A DNA stretch of 14,959 nt from an uncultured Ignavibacteriota bacterium (GTDB lineage Bacteria > Bacteroidota > Ignavibacteria > Tepidaquicellales > Tepidaquicellaceae): assembly GCA_937915485.1 (NCBI GenBank), contig CALGII010000332.1, forward strand, positions 1 through 14,959, in the 5' to 3' direction. Under the pieces are notes generated by a model that saw nothing but the letters and a program-made list of their open reading frames with translations, did not search any database and had not been told where the DNA came from. The first letter of the stretch is position 1. Every line of letters starts with the position of its first letter. A program made the position numbers and the translations under genes. Of this stretch, positions 7,361-14,959 are shown piece by piece.

Positions 7361-8521
7361 ATGTTCAGGTACAAGTGCACACAATGCGGCAAGGAATACA
7401 AACGGGACGAGGTGAAATATCTTTGCCCCGATTGCTCGAAGTCGTATGAGCCGGGAATGCCTCTTAAAGGAGTGCTGACGGCTGAGTTCGATTACGATTT
7501 AATAAAATCAAAATTCAACAGGGAGAATCCCGACCTGAATTTGTTTTCAGCGGTCGAAAAGAAATTCTATCCCGGATTTTTTCACGGCAATACTCCGTTT
7601 CATAAATCGGAGCGGCTGTGCGGTTTGACGGGATTCGAAAACCTTTACCTGAAAAACGACACGCTTAATCCCAGCGGCTCGTATAAGGACAGGGCTTCGT
7701 TCCTCGTAGTCGCGGAAGCGATTAGAATCGGAGAGGAAAAAATTGTAACGGCATCGACGGGAAACGCCGCGAGTTCGCTCGCTGCCGTATGCGCTTCTGC
7801 GGGAAAAAGCGCTTTAATATTCGCTCCCGAGTCGGCGCCCGCCGCGAAACTGCTTCAGATGCAGGTTTACGGCGCGGAGGTGTTTAAAGTGAAAGGAACG
7901 TATGACGACGCTTTTAAATTGTCGATTGAATACACGAATGACAACGGCGGTCTGAACAGGAATACGGCTTATCACCCGCTCACAATCGAAGGAAAAAAAA
8001 CATCGGCTCTCGAGATGTTCGTTCAGAATAATTTCAAACCGCCTGACGCGGTGCTTGTCCCCGTCGGTGACGGCGTTATTATTTCGGGAGTTTACAAAGG
8101 CTTCTATGATTTGAAAATGTGCGGACTGATTGAAAAAATTCCGGAACTGATTTGCGTGCAATCCGAAAATTCAAACGCGATTTCGGATTTTATTGAAACG
8201 GGCGTTTACAGGGACGCGGCGAATCCCGCGACAGTAGCGGACTCGATTTCCGTGAAGACACCGAGCAACGCGTATATGGCTCGAAACGCGGTTATTGCAT
8301 CAGGCGGTTTCGCCGTAACCGTGAGCGATAAAGAAATAATGGAGGCGCAGAAAACTCTCGCTGCATCTACTGGCATTTACGCCGAGCCTTCAAGCGCCGC
8401 GGTGCTGGCAGGACTATTAAAATCAAAAACCAAACTCGATAAAAAGAAGCAGATTGTCCTGCTTATAACAGGCAGCGGACTTAAAGACACCGCTGCGACT
8501 GCAAAATACCTTAACGGTTAA
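7361..8521 (+). CDS. Threonine synthase-like PLP enzyme with zinc ribbon
   Basis: A 386-residue fold-type II PLP enzyme. An N-terminal zinc ribbon uses C6, C9, C22 and C25. The PLP lysine is K109 in NPSGSYKDR, followed by the STGNAASS loop (about 132-139) and a C-terminal ITGSGLKD, all typical of threonine synthases. It starts one base after the ygeY stop and its own stop overlaps the next start (TAATG), so it belongs to the operon. A biosynthetic thrC would be out of place here. E. coli has ygeX (2,3-diaminopropionate ammonia-lyase, also fold-type II) in the equivalent cluster, so this protein or the PLP enzyme at 13810 may perform an ammonia elimination. That is inference. True threonine synthase activity cannot be excluded from sequence. 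Confidence 0.82.
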   Translation: MFRYKCTQCGKEYKRDEVKYLCPDCSKSYEPGMPLKGVLTAEFDYDLIKSKFNRENPDLNLFSAVEKKFYPGFFHGNTPFHKSERLCGLTGFENLYLKNDTLNPSGSYKDRASFLVVAEAIRIGEEKIVTASTGNAASSLAAVCASAGKSALIFAPESAPAAKLLQMQVYGAEVFKVKGTYDDAFKLSIEYTNDNGGLNRNTAYHPLTIEGKKTSALEMFVQNNFKPPDAVLVPVGDGVIISGVYKGFYDLKMCGLIEKIPELICVQSENSNAISDFIETGVYRDAANPATVADSISVKTPSNAYMARNAVIASGGFAVTVSDKEIMEAQKTLAASTGIYAEPSSAAVLAGLLKSKTKLDKKKQIVLLITGSGLKDTAATAKYLNG

Positions 8522-9864
8522 TGGGCGGTAACGGAAACATATTGATTAAGAACGGAATCGTAGTCTTCGAAAAAGAAACTGCGAAGACGGATATTCTCGT
8601 TCAAAACGGAATCATAAAATCATTCGGAAAAATTAATGAGGATGATTTTGAAATTATTGACGCGGACGGGTGTTATGTATTTCCCGGGTTCATAGATATG
8701 CACACGCACCTTGACGACACAATCGGAAAATATTATCTCGCGGATACATACGATTCCGCTTCCGAAGTTGCTCTCGAAAACGGAATTACAACTCTGTTTA
8801 ATTTCATCACGCAAAAAAACGGGAACACGCTGATTAAAGAACTCGAACTCGCGCTCGAGAAGTACGAATACAGAAAAAAGACGGCGGCTGATAATGGAAA
8901 GGAATTGTGCAGCATCGCGTTCCATCTCACGCCTGTTACTTTCACTGAAAATGACCGCGAGGACATCGCGTATCTCGCAGGCATAGGATTCAGAACTTTC
9001 AAGTTCTACACGACATACAAAAACGCGGGAATTTATACTTCATACGATGATTTGTCCGAAATAATTCAGATATTAAAGGACCTTGACGCGACAATTCTCG
9101 TGCACTGCGAAGATAACGACACGATAGAATCCGTTGATATCACTAAACTCGATTTGACGAAATCGATTTCGCACGCTTTGCTCCGCCCTGCCGAAGCGGA
9201 AGTAATAGCGATAAGAAAAATTCTTTCAATCGCGGAAAAGACTCAGGCAAAAATTCACATCGTACACGTTTCTACAGCAGAAGGCGCAGGACTGATAAAC
9301 GAATACAGGAAGAAATACGGCAACGTAACGTGCGAAACCTGTCCGCAGTATTTGTTTTTAAACGAAGACAAACTCGCGGCGCCGGGCGGTCACAGGTTTA
9401 TTTGCTCGCCGCCTCTTCGCCCGGAAGATAACGTTTCTAAACTCCGCGGACTGGCTCTGAGCGGACATTTCGACGTATTCGCAACAGACCACTGCGCGTT
9501 CAGAAAAAAAGATAAGGACAATTTTTTCGCCGATATACGGGATGTCCCGAATGGTCTGCCCGGTATCGGAGCTCTTTCTGCACTAACATTTGAACTGTAC
9601 GGAGGACTGAATGAGCAAACGGCAGTCGAAATTTCCCGACGGCTCTCTACGAACCCCGCGGTCATAACTGGTTTATATCCGATGAAAGGCGTTATACGGG
9701 AAGGCTCCGACGCGGATTTGACCGTACTTGGTTTCGACGGAGAAGAGAAAGATATTGTTTCGACAAAATCCTTCTGCTACGAAACTTACTTCGGAAAAAA
9801 ATCTAAACTTGATGTCAGGTACACGCTGATAAAAGGAAATGTTGTTTTTGAAAAAAGTAAATGA
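8521..9864 (+). CDS. hyuA: Hydantoinase/dihydropyrimidinase-like amidohydrolase (HyuA type)
   Basis: A 447-residue cyclic amidohydrolase. The full di-metal set of D-hydantoinases is present: H61 and H63 (FIDMHTHLDD), K161 (TFKFYTTY, the carboxylated lysine position), H195 (LVHCED), H249 (HIVHVS) and D323 (ATDHC). Y166 lies five residues after K161, as does the substrate-binding Tyr155 after Lys150 in characterised hydantoinases. An active hydrolase of hydantoin-, dihydropyrimidine- or allantoin-like rings is therefore expected. E. coli HyuA (YgeZ, D-phenylhydantoinase) is the cluster counterpart. The ATG shares one base with the previous TAA (TAATG), indicating coupled translation. In the proposed pathway it would open a cyclic ureide derived from a purine; the precise substrate is not known. 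Confidence 0.87.
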   Translation: MGGNGNILIKNGIVVFEKETAKTDILVQNGIIKSFGKINEDDFEIIDADGCYVFPGFIDMHTHLDDTIGKYYLADTYDSASEVALENGITTLFNFITQKNGNTLIKELELALEKYEYRKKTAADNGKELCSIAFHLTPVTFTENDREDIAYLAGIGFRTFKFYTTYKNAGIYTSYDDLSEIIQILKDLDATILVHCEDNDTIESVDITKLDLTKSISHALLRPAEAEVIAIRKILSIAEKTQAKIHIVHVSTAEGAGLINEYRKKYGNVTCETCPQYLFLNEDKLAAPGGHRFICSPPLRPEDNVSKLRGLALSGHFDVFATDHCAFRKKDKDNFFADIRDVPNGLPGIGALSALTFELYGGLNEQTAVEISRRLSTNPAVITGLYPMKGVIREGSDADLTVLGFDGEEKDIVSTKSFCYETYFGKKSKLDVRYTLIKGNVVFEKSK

Positions 9865-9900
9865 TACATTGACGAAACGGAAACGCAAATTTTTATTGAA

Positions 9901-12171
9901 ATGAAAAAAGACAATCCAAAAGCCTGGAGAAACGACGCTTACGCGAAAGTTACTGGCAGGGCGAGATATACGGATGACGTGAAATTTCCGTTCATGCTCC
10001 ACGCCGTACCCGTTTACAGTGATTTCGTGTCGGCGAAGATTGTTTCAATCGACACATCGGATGCCGAAAAATCCGAAGGTGTTGTTAAAGTGCTGACCCA
10101 TAAAGACGTTGCGGGAACGAACCGCTTCGGACAGATAATAAAAGATTTCAGGATATTCGCGGAAGACAGGATATTTTACAACGGTGACGTAATCGCGCTC
10201 GTTGTCGCCGACACGCGTGCTAACGCGGTTAAAGCGGCCGGACTCGTTAAACTCGAAGCGAAAGCGATTCCTTCGATACTCGACCCCGAAAAAGCGCTTG
10301 AGCCTGACTGCCCGCTCGTTCACGAAGAGCACGGAAGCAACATTATAAACGAGCACCGCGTGAGAAGAGGAAACATTGAAGACGGTTTTAAAAACTCCGG
10401 CTTGATACTCGAAGAGGTTTTTCAGACTCAATTCGTCGAGCACGCGTATATGGAGCCCGAGGCCGCGATATGCAATCCGAGGCACGACGGCGTGATAGAA
10501 GTTTATGCGAGCATGCAGCATCCGTTCAGCACGCGGCGTTTCGTTAATGCCGTGCTCGGAGGAAGGCTTGCCGACGTGGAAGTTATCAGCACACCGATGG
10601 GCGGCGGATTCGGCGGCAAGGACGATACGGTTTCTATCGTCGCCGCGAGAACAGCCCTCGCCGCTAAACTGACGGGCAAGCCCGTGAAATGCTCGTACGC
10701 ACGCGAATGGTCGATTCGTGAAAGTTACAAGAGACATCCGTACAGAATTTATTATAAGATGGGATTCACGAAAGACGGAAAAATAAAGGCGGTAAAAACA
10801 AAAATCATAGCCGACGGAGGAGCGTACTGTTCCGTGACGCCCTGGGTAACCTGGCGCTCCACTGTTCAATGCTGCGGTCCTTATCAGGTCGAAAACGTTC
10901 ACTGCGATACTTACGGCGTTTACACGAACAACGTCGTAACGGGCGCGATGAGGGGTTTCGGCTCTCCTCAGATGAACTTCGTCGTCGAATCCATGATTGA
11001 CATCGCGGCGTCGAAACTCGGTATCAATCCGATTGAGATTAGAAGAAAAAATATGGTCAGGCAGGGAAGCATAACAATCACAGGACAAAAACTCGACAAT
11101 CACAAAGTGGCGATGGAGGAGACTCTTAATACCGTGCTCGATGAATTTGATTATGAAAGTAAGTTTAAAAAATGCTCTTTCGGAAAATCGGATGCCGATG
11201 AACTCTACGGCGTGGGACTCGCGATGAGTTACCGCGGAATGAGTCTCGGAGCGGAAGGCACCGATTTCAATTCTGCAATCATTAACGTCCAGCCCGACGG
11301 CTCGATTCTTCTTGAAACGGGAATTCACGAAAACGGACAGGGCTCCGAAAGCGCGATGTGCCTGATTCTCGCCCGCGAACTCGGAGTGAGCCTCGATAGA
11401 ATCCGCTACAGGCGGCCTTCCACATCGAATATCCCCGACGGCGGCACGACTGTCGCTTCGCGCGGTACGGTGATGGGCGGAGGAGCCGTTGTTCTCGCCG
11501 TTAAGAAGTTGAAAGAAAAGATTGCAGAATTCATAAACAAACATCACGGAAGCGCGGAGGAAAATGCCGTCTTTAAAGACGATGAAATAATCTGCGGAAA
11601 GGACAAATACAAATTCGACGATGTGATTTCATCGATGTACAGGAATCAGGAATATCCTCACGTCTTCGGAGTGTTCAGGGGACCGAAAGTTACCTGGAAT
11701 GAAGAGAACGGACAGGGCGACGCCTACTTTTCCTGGACATACGGGTGCCAGGCAATCGAACTGACGGTGAACAGGAAATCAGGAAAAGTAAAACTCCTTA
11801 ACGCCGTCGCCGCGCACGACGCGGGCAAAGCCGCGAATGTTCAAATGACTCTCGGACAGTTCTACGGAGGAATGGCTATGGGAATCGGGTACGGTCTTCA
11901 CGAAGAAGTAAAGATGAAGGACGGCGTGATAACAAACACAAACTTCAATTCATACAGGCTGCCGAGAAGCACCGACCTTCCTGAAATGAAAGCCGTTATA
12001 ATCGAAAACCCGGACCCGAACTCCCCTTCAGGCGCTAAGGGTATCGGCGAGCCGACTAACGAACTGATGGCGCCCGCCATCTCGAACGCGATTTTCAACG
12101 CGACGGGAAAAAGATATTTCAAACTTCCCATAAAAGTTGAAGTAAGCGGAGAGGAGGATTTGAATCAATGA
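9901..12171 (+). CDS. Xanthine dehydrogenase-type molybdenum-binding subunit
   Basis: A 756-residue Mo hydroxylase large subunit without fused FeS or FAD domains. Cofactor motifs are MGGGFGGK (233-240), MRGFGSPQ (350-357), the NGQG loop and the catalytic-base motif GAKGIGEPT with E717. Against bovine xanthine dehydrogenase as remembered, R319 matches substrate-binding Arg880, D241 replaces Glu802, and F353 matches Phe914. The spacing D241-R319 (78) is the same, so the pocket resembles a purine hydroxylase rather than an aldehyde oxidase. The gap from hyuA is 36 bases with no Shine-Dalgarno sequence; the 3' end overlaps the [2Fe-2S] subunit gene by four bases (ATGA). E. coli XdhD, a fused FeS-Mo protein, is the cluster counterpart. 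No FAD subunit (XdhB/YgfM type) is present in the window. Likely reaction: hydroxylation of a purine, or the reverse (urate to xanthine). Confidence 0.88.
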   Translation: MKKDNPKAWRNDAYAKVTGRARYTDDVKFPFMLHAVPVYSDFVSAKIVSIDTSDAEKSEGVVKVLTHKDVAGTNRFGQIIKDFRIFAEDRIFYNGDVIALVVADTRANAVKAAGLVKLEAKAIPSILDPEKALEPDCPLVHEEHGSNIINEHRVRRGNIEDGFKNSGLILEEVFQTQFVEHAYMEPEAAICNPRHDGVIEVYASMQHPFSTRRFVNAVLGGRLADVEVISTPMGGGFGGKDDTVSIVAARTALAAKLTGKPVKCSYAREWSIRESYKRHPYRIYYKMGFTKDGKIKAVKTKIIADGGAYCSVTPWVTWRSTVQCCGPYQVENVHCDTYGVYTNNVVTGAMRGFGSPQMNFVVESMIDIAASKLGINPIEIRRKNMVRQGSITITGQKLDNHKVAMEETLNTVLDEFDYESKFKKCSFGKSDADELYGVGLAMSYRGMSLGAEGTDFNSAIINVQPDGSILLETGIHENGQGSESAMCLILARELGVSLDRIRYRRPSTSNIPDGGTTVASRGTVMGGGAVVLAVKKLKEKIAEFINKHHGSAEENAVFKDDEIICGKDKYKFDDVISSMYRNQEYPHVFGVFRGPKVTWNEENGQGDAYFSWTYGCQAIELTVNRKSGKVKLLNAVAAHDAGKAANVQMTLGQFYGGMAMGIGYGLHEEVKMKDGVITNTNFNSYRLPRSTDLPEMKAVIIENPDPNSPSGAKGIGEPTNELMAPAISNAIFNATGKRYFKLPIKVEVSGEEDLNQ
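12151..12157 (+). promoter_or_regulatory. Shine-Dalgarno site for the [2Fe-2S] subunit gene
   Basis: The sequence gaggagg lies 10 bases before the ATG at 12168, inside the end of the molybdenum subunit gene. It is one of only two strong ribosome-binding sites in the operon and supports the ATGA-overlap start, although a second in-frame ATG at 12174 is also possible. Confidence 0.6.
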
Positions 12172-12632
12172 AAATGACTGTAAACAGAAAACTTATAGAA
12201 GTCCCTGACTCGATGAAGGAACGCAAACTCGTTGAATATCTCCGCGAGGAACTCGACCTTACGGGCGTAAAGAACGCCTGCGAAATGAAATCCTGCGGTG
12301 CCTGCGCCGTGCTCGTCAACAATAAATCGTTCAGGATTTGCAATGCGTACGTTAAAGACGTTGAGAATTGCGAATTGCTGACGATTGAAGGAATGGAAAA
12401 CGAAGACGGCACGCTTCATCCCCTTCAGCAGGCATTCATCGACTTCGGCGCGATGCAGTGCGGATTCTGCACGCCGGGTATGGTGCTCACGGCTCACGCT
12501 TTCCTACTCGGGAATAGCGAACCTACAAGAGAGCAGATAAGAAAAGCCCTGCAAAGCAATATATGCAGGTGCACGGGATACCAGCAAATAATCGATGCCG
12601 TCGAAGCGGCATCCGTTTTTTACAGAAAATAA
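12168..12632 (+). CDS. xdhC: [2Fe-2S] subunit of xanthine dehydrogenase-type enzyme
   Basis: A 154-residue two-cluster ferredoxin-type subunit of the molybdenum hydroxylase family. The plant-type cluster cysteines are C38, C43, C46 and C58 (CEMKSCGAC ... RIC). The alpha-helical cluster uses C98, C101, C133 and C135 (QCGFCTPG, ICRCTGYQ). All eight cysteines are present and the length is normal for XdhC/CoxS-like subunits. It overlaps the Mo subunit gene by four bases and must be its partner. It passes electrons from the Mo centre to a flavin, but the usual FAD subunit gene does not follow: eight bases later comes the carbamoyltransferase gene. The start is backed by a strong Shine-Dalgarno site. 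Confidence 0.92.
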   Translation: MKMTVNRKLIEVPDSMKERKLVEYLREELDLTGVKNACEMKSCGACAVLVNNKSFRICNAYVKDVENCELLTIEGMENEDGTLHPLQQAFIDFGAMQCGFCTPGMVLTAHAFLLGNSEPTREQIRKALQSNICRCTGYQQIIDAVEAASVFYRK

Positions 12633-12640
12633 TTTAAGCG

Positions 12641-13789
12641 ATGGATTTAAAACAAAAATTATCAGAACTCGGTAAATTAAAACCGGACAGTTACGGAAAA
12701 GATTTTCTTCTTACAACTGAGAAAACACCGGAAGATTTAAAATACATCGGCGGTCTCGCCGAAACTCTGAAGGAATTCCATAAACAGTCGAAATCATTCA
12801 GGCTCTTCGATACGGGACTCGCGATTTCGATATTCAGGGACAACTCTACAAGAACCCGCTTCAGTTTCGCATCAGCCGCGAACGCCGCAGGGCTTGGACT
12901 TGCGGAACTTGACGAAGTCAAGAGCCAGATCGCTCATGGCGAAACCGTACGGGAAACCGCGAACATGATTTCGTTTCTTGCCGAGGTTATCGGCATAAGG
13001 GACGATATGTATCTCGGAGAAGGCAACAGGTACATGCGCGAGGTCTCGGACGCTGTCGCCGACGGTTTTGAAAACGGAGTTCTTCACAGAAGACCGAACG
13101 TCATTAACCTTCAGTGCGACATTGACCACCCGACACAGTCGATGGCGGACCTGCTCAAACTTAGAGATTATTTCGGGTCTTTCGAAAACCTCAAAGGGAA
13201 AAAACTCGCGATGACCTGGGCTTACTCGCCGAGTTACGGCAAGCCGCTTTCCGTCCCGCAGGGAATAATTACGCTTATGACAAGATTCGGAATGGAAGTT
13301 ACACTCGCCTATCCCGAAGGCTACAACCTGATTCCTGAAATCGAAGATGGCGTGAAGAAAGATAATCCCGGCTTCAAAATCGTCAACAGCATGGAAGAAG
13401 CATTTAAAGACGCTGACGTTGTTTATCCGAAATCCTGGGCGCCGTTTGAAGTGATGAAGCAAAGAACGGAACTTCTGAAAAATAAAGACAAAAACGGACT
13501 CGCAGAACTTGAAAAACACTGCCTCGCTAACAACGCGAAGTTCAGGAACTGGGAATGCGATTCCGATAAGATGAAACTCACGAAAAAAGGCGAAGCTCTT
13601 TATATGCACTGCCTGCCGGCGGACATAACGGACGTAAGTTGCAGGGAAGGAGAAGTTTCAAAGGAAGTTTTCGAGAAATACAGAATTCATACATACCACG
13701 AAGCGAGTTTCAAACCATTCGTTATCGCGGCTATGATTCTTGCTTCGAGATTTGAACACCCCGAAGAGGAATTAATGAAAAGATTATAA
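12641..13789 (+). CDS. ygeW: YgeW-type knotted carbamoyltransferase
   Basis: A 382-residue member of the aspartate/ornithine carbamoyltransferase superfamily. The carbamoyl-phosphate motif is S69-T70-R71-T72-R73 (FRDNSTRTR). HPTQ is at 163-166 and HCLP at 323-326, all in place, so the enzyme should be active. Length and overall pattern (long insertion with WAYSPSYGK at about 193-201, and HCLPADITDVSC) suit YgeW (about 396 in E. coli) better than ArgF or PyrB. It starts eight bases after xdhC and is followed by a PLP enzyme after a 20-base gap. Within the purine/ureide cluster the enzyme is expected to act catabolically, taking a carbamoyl group off a ureido intermediate to give carbamoyl phosphate, which carbamate kinase could turn into ATP. 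That direction is inferred; no kinase gene is in view. Confidence 0.87.
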   Translation: MDLKQKLSELGKLKPDSYGKDFLLTTEKTPEDLKYIGGLAETLKEFHKQSKSFRLFDTGLAISIFRDNSTRTRFSFASAANAAGLGLAELDEVKSQIAHGETVRETANMISFLAEVIGIRDDMYLGEGNRYMREVSDAVADGFENGVLHRRPNVINLQCDIDHPTQSMADLLKLRDYFGSFENLKGKKLAMTWAYSPSYGKPLSVPQGIITLMTRFGMEVTLAYPEGYNLIPEIEDGVKKDNPGFKIVNSMEEAFKDADVVYPKSWAPFEVMKQRTELLKNKDKNGLAELEKHCLANNAKFRNWECDSDKMKLTKKGEALYMHCLPADITDVSCREGEVSKEVFEKYRIHTYHEASFKPFVIAAMILASRFEHPEEELMKRL

Positions 13790-13798
13790 ATTTAATTT

Positions 13799-13804
13799 GA
13801 AGGA
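13799..13804 (+). promoter_or_regulatory. Shine-Dalgarno site for the terminal PLP enzyme gene
   Basis: The sequence gaagga is placed five bases before the ATG at 13810, in the 20-base spacer after the carbamoyltransferase gene. It fixes the start of the truncated last gene. Confidence 0.55.
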
Positions 13805-13809
13805 ATAAA

Positions 13810-14959
13810 ATGTCATCAATCATAAAACATATCGATAAGAAAATCAGAAAACAGTCTGCGGAAAGATGCAGGGAAAGAGGAATAACAATACCCACATTCA
13901 GGCAACTTCGAAATCCCGGATTAATCGGCGAAGACGTTAAGAAGAAACTCCCGGGTATCGGGCTGTGGGACGTCAATCCGCTCAACCTTTACAGGATAAC
14001 CTGGAAGAACGACATCAACACGGGGCTTTTCGGGAATGTGAATTATTTCGAAGTGCCGCGGGAGATTACGGGAGTCAAAGCGACAATAATCGGTTTAATG
14101 GGAAAATACTTTCCGACAGGCGCGCATAAAGTCGGCGCTGCTTTCGGATGCCTCGTGCCGAGACTTGTCAGCGGTGAGTTTAATCCGCTTCGGCACAAAG
14201 CCGTATGGCCTTCCACGGGAAATTACTGCCGCGGAGGCGCGTTCGACTGCGCTCTCCTCGGATGCACCGCCATTGCGATTCTGCCCGAAGAAATGTCGAA
14301 GGAAAGATTTGACTGGCTGCGTGAAATCGGCGCTGAGGTAATCGCGACTCCAGGATGCGAATCGAACGTAAAGGAGATTTACGACAAGTGCTGGGAACTG
14401 AAAAACGATACGGATAATATTATCTTTAACCAGTTCGAGGAATTCGGCAATCCGATTTTTCATTACAACGTGACGGGTCCCGCTGTCGAAGAGGTTTTTT
14501 CATACATCAGGAACGGCAAATCAAGAATGTCCGCCTTCATTTCCGCGACCGGTTCCGCCGGAACCATTGCCGCGGGAGATTATCTCAAAAAACTCAATCC
14601 GCATCTGAAGATTACCGCGTCCGAAGCCCTTCAGTGTCCGACACTCCTGATGAACGGATTCGGAGGTCACAGGATTGAAGGCATCGGAGATAAGCATGTC
14701 CCGTGGGTGCATAACGTCCGCAATACAGATATGGTGAGCGCTATCGACGATGAGGACTGCATCAGAATTATGCGGCTCTTCAACGAGAGCAAAGGAAAAG
14801 AATACCTTGCGAAACTCGGGATTGAAGAAAAAACTGTCGAAGCGCTTGTCGATATCGGCATATCGGGTATATCGAACCTGCTTTCGGCAATAAAGACAGC
14901 GAAATATTTCGAAATGGATGAGAATGATTTCATCTTCACGATTTTCACCGACTCGATGT
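13810..14959 (+). CDS. Cysteine synthase-like fold-type II PLP enzyme, partial (3' end off the window)
   Basis: The first 383 residues are open to the right edge. The PLP lysine is predicted as K107 (FPTGAHKVGA). The substrate loop STGNYCRGGA is at about 125-134, and a glycine-rich phosphate-binding loop SATGSAGTIAAGD follows later, all typical of the cysteine synthase/serine-threonine lyase group. An N-terminal extension of about 90 residues (with NPLNLYRITW) precedes the catalytic core and is unlike CysK or YgeX. A GAAGGA Shine-Dalgarno site fixes the start. It lies 20 bases after ygeW in the same operon. It may do a beta-elimination or ammonia-lyase step, possibly replacing diaminopropionate ammonia-lyase, but the substrate is unknown. 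Confidence 0.85.
   Translation, partial: MSSIIKHIDKKIRKQSAERCRERGITIPTFRQLRNPGLIGEDVKKKLPGIGLWDVNPLNLYRITWKNDINTGLFGNVNYFEVPREITGVKATIIGLMGKYFPTGAHKVGAAFGCLVPRLVSGEFNPLRHKAVWPSTGNYCRGGAFDCALLGCTAIAILPEEMSKERFDWLREIGAEVIATPGCESNVKEIYDKCWELKNDTDNIIFNQFEEFGNPIFHYNVTGPAVEEVFSYIRNGKSRMSAFISATGSAGTIAAGDYLKKLNPHLKITASEALQCPTLLMNGFGGHRIEGIGDKHVPWVHNVRNTDMVSAIDDEDCIRIMRLFNESKGKEYLAKLGIEEKTVEALVDIGISGISNLLSAIKTAKYFEMDENDFIFTIFTDSM

Noticed and set aside
10045..11547. Long minus-strand open frame of 500 codons opposite the molybdenum subunit
   Set aside because: It mirrors the GC-rich codon pattern of the well-supported Mo hydroxylase gene, has no recognisable motifs, and lies wholly antisense to conserved catalytic motifs.
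12641..13789. Biosynthetic ArgF or PyrB
   Set aside because: Superfamily motifs are shared, but length, the central WAYSPSYGK region and the catabolic neighbours fit YgeW better.

Overview
The window looks like part of a chromosome from the Ignavibacteria or a nearby Bacteroidota/Chlorobiota lineage. The support is a secreted protein whose C-terminus carries a type IX secretion (T9SS) sorting domain with the motif YPNPFN, together with mostly weak or absent Shine-Dalgarno sequences and A-rich leaders. This is a lineage impression from motifs, not a proven assignment. No tRNA, rRNA, CRISPR, IS element or riboswitch was recognised.

Layout. (1) Positions 1-1841, minus strand: two adjacent paralogous secreted beta-propeller proteins with KTTNGG-type (YCF48/BNR-like) repeats. 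One runs off the left edge; the other is complete with a T9SS sorting domain. Both carry heptanucleotide tandem repeats in their signal-peptide region. (2) Positions 1842-2330: an AT-rich divergent intergenic region holding the presumed promoters, with one GC-richer patch of unknown nature. (3) Positions 2331-14959, plus strand: nine tightly packed genes, surely one operon. Spacings are -4 to +36 bases, with TAATG and ATGA overlaps; the last gene is cut by the right edge.

The operon encodes, in order: a dihydropyrimidine-dehydrogenase-like iron-sulfur flavoenzyme, SsnA-type aminohydrolase, YgeY-type M20 metallohydrolase, a threonine-synthase-like PLP enzyme, a hydantoinase-like amidohydrolase (HyuA type), a xanthine-dehydrogenase-type molybdenum subunit, its [2Fe-2S] subunit, YgeW-type carbamoyltransferase, and a cysteine-synthase-like PLP enzyme. 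This set matches, in shuffled order, the E. coli ygeW-ygeX-ygeY-hyuA-...-xdhD-ygfM-ssnA-ygfK region. That region is the counterpart of the gene cluster shown in gut bacteria to degrade uric acid and other purines anaerobically, with 2,3-diaminopropionate as an intermediate. The likely role here is anaerobic purine or urate (or related ureide/hydantoin) catabolism: ring redox chemistry by the Mo hydroxylase and flavoenzyme, ring opening and deamination by the amidohydrolases, carbamoyl transfer by YgeW, and ammonia elimination by PLP enzymes.

The version here differs from the E. coli one. The YgfK slot is filled by a flavoenzyme with the domain order of DPYD rather than YgfK. No canonical YgeX is visible, but two other fold-type II PLP enzymes are present. 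No FAD subunit for the Mo hydroxylase and no carbamate kinase lie inside the window.
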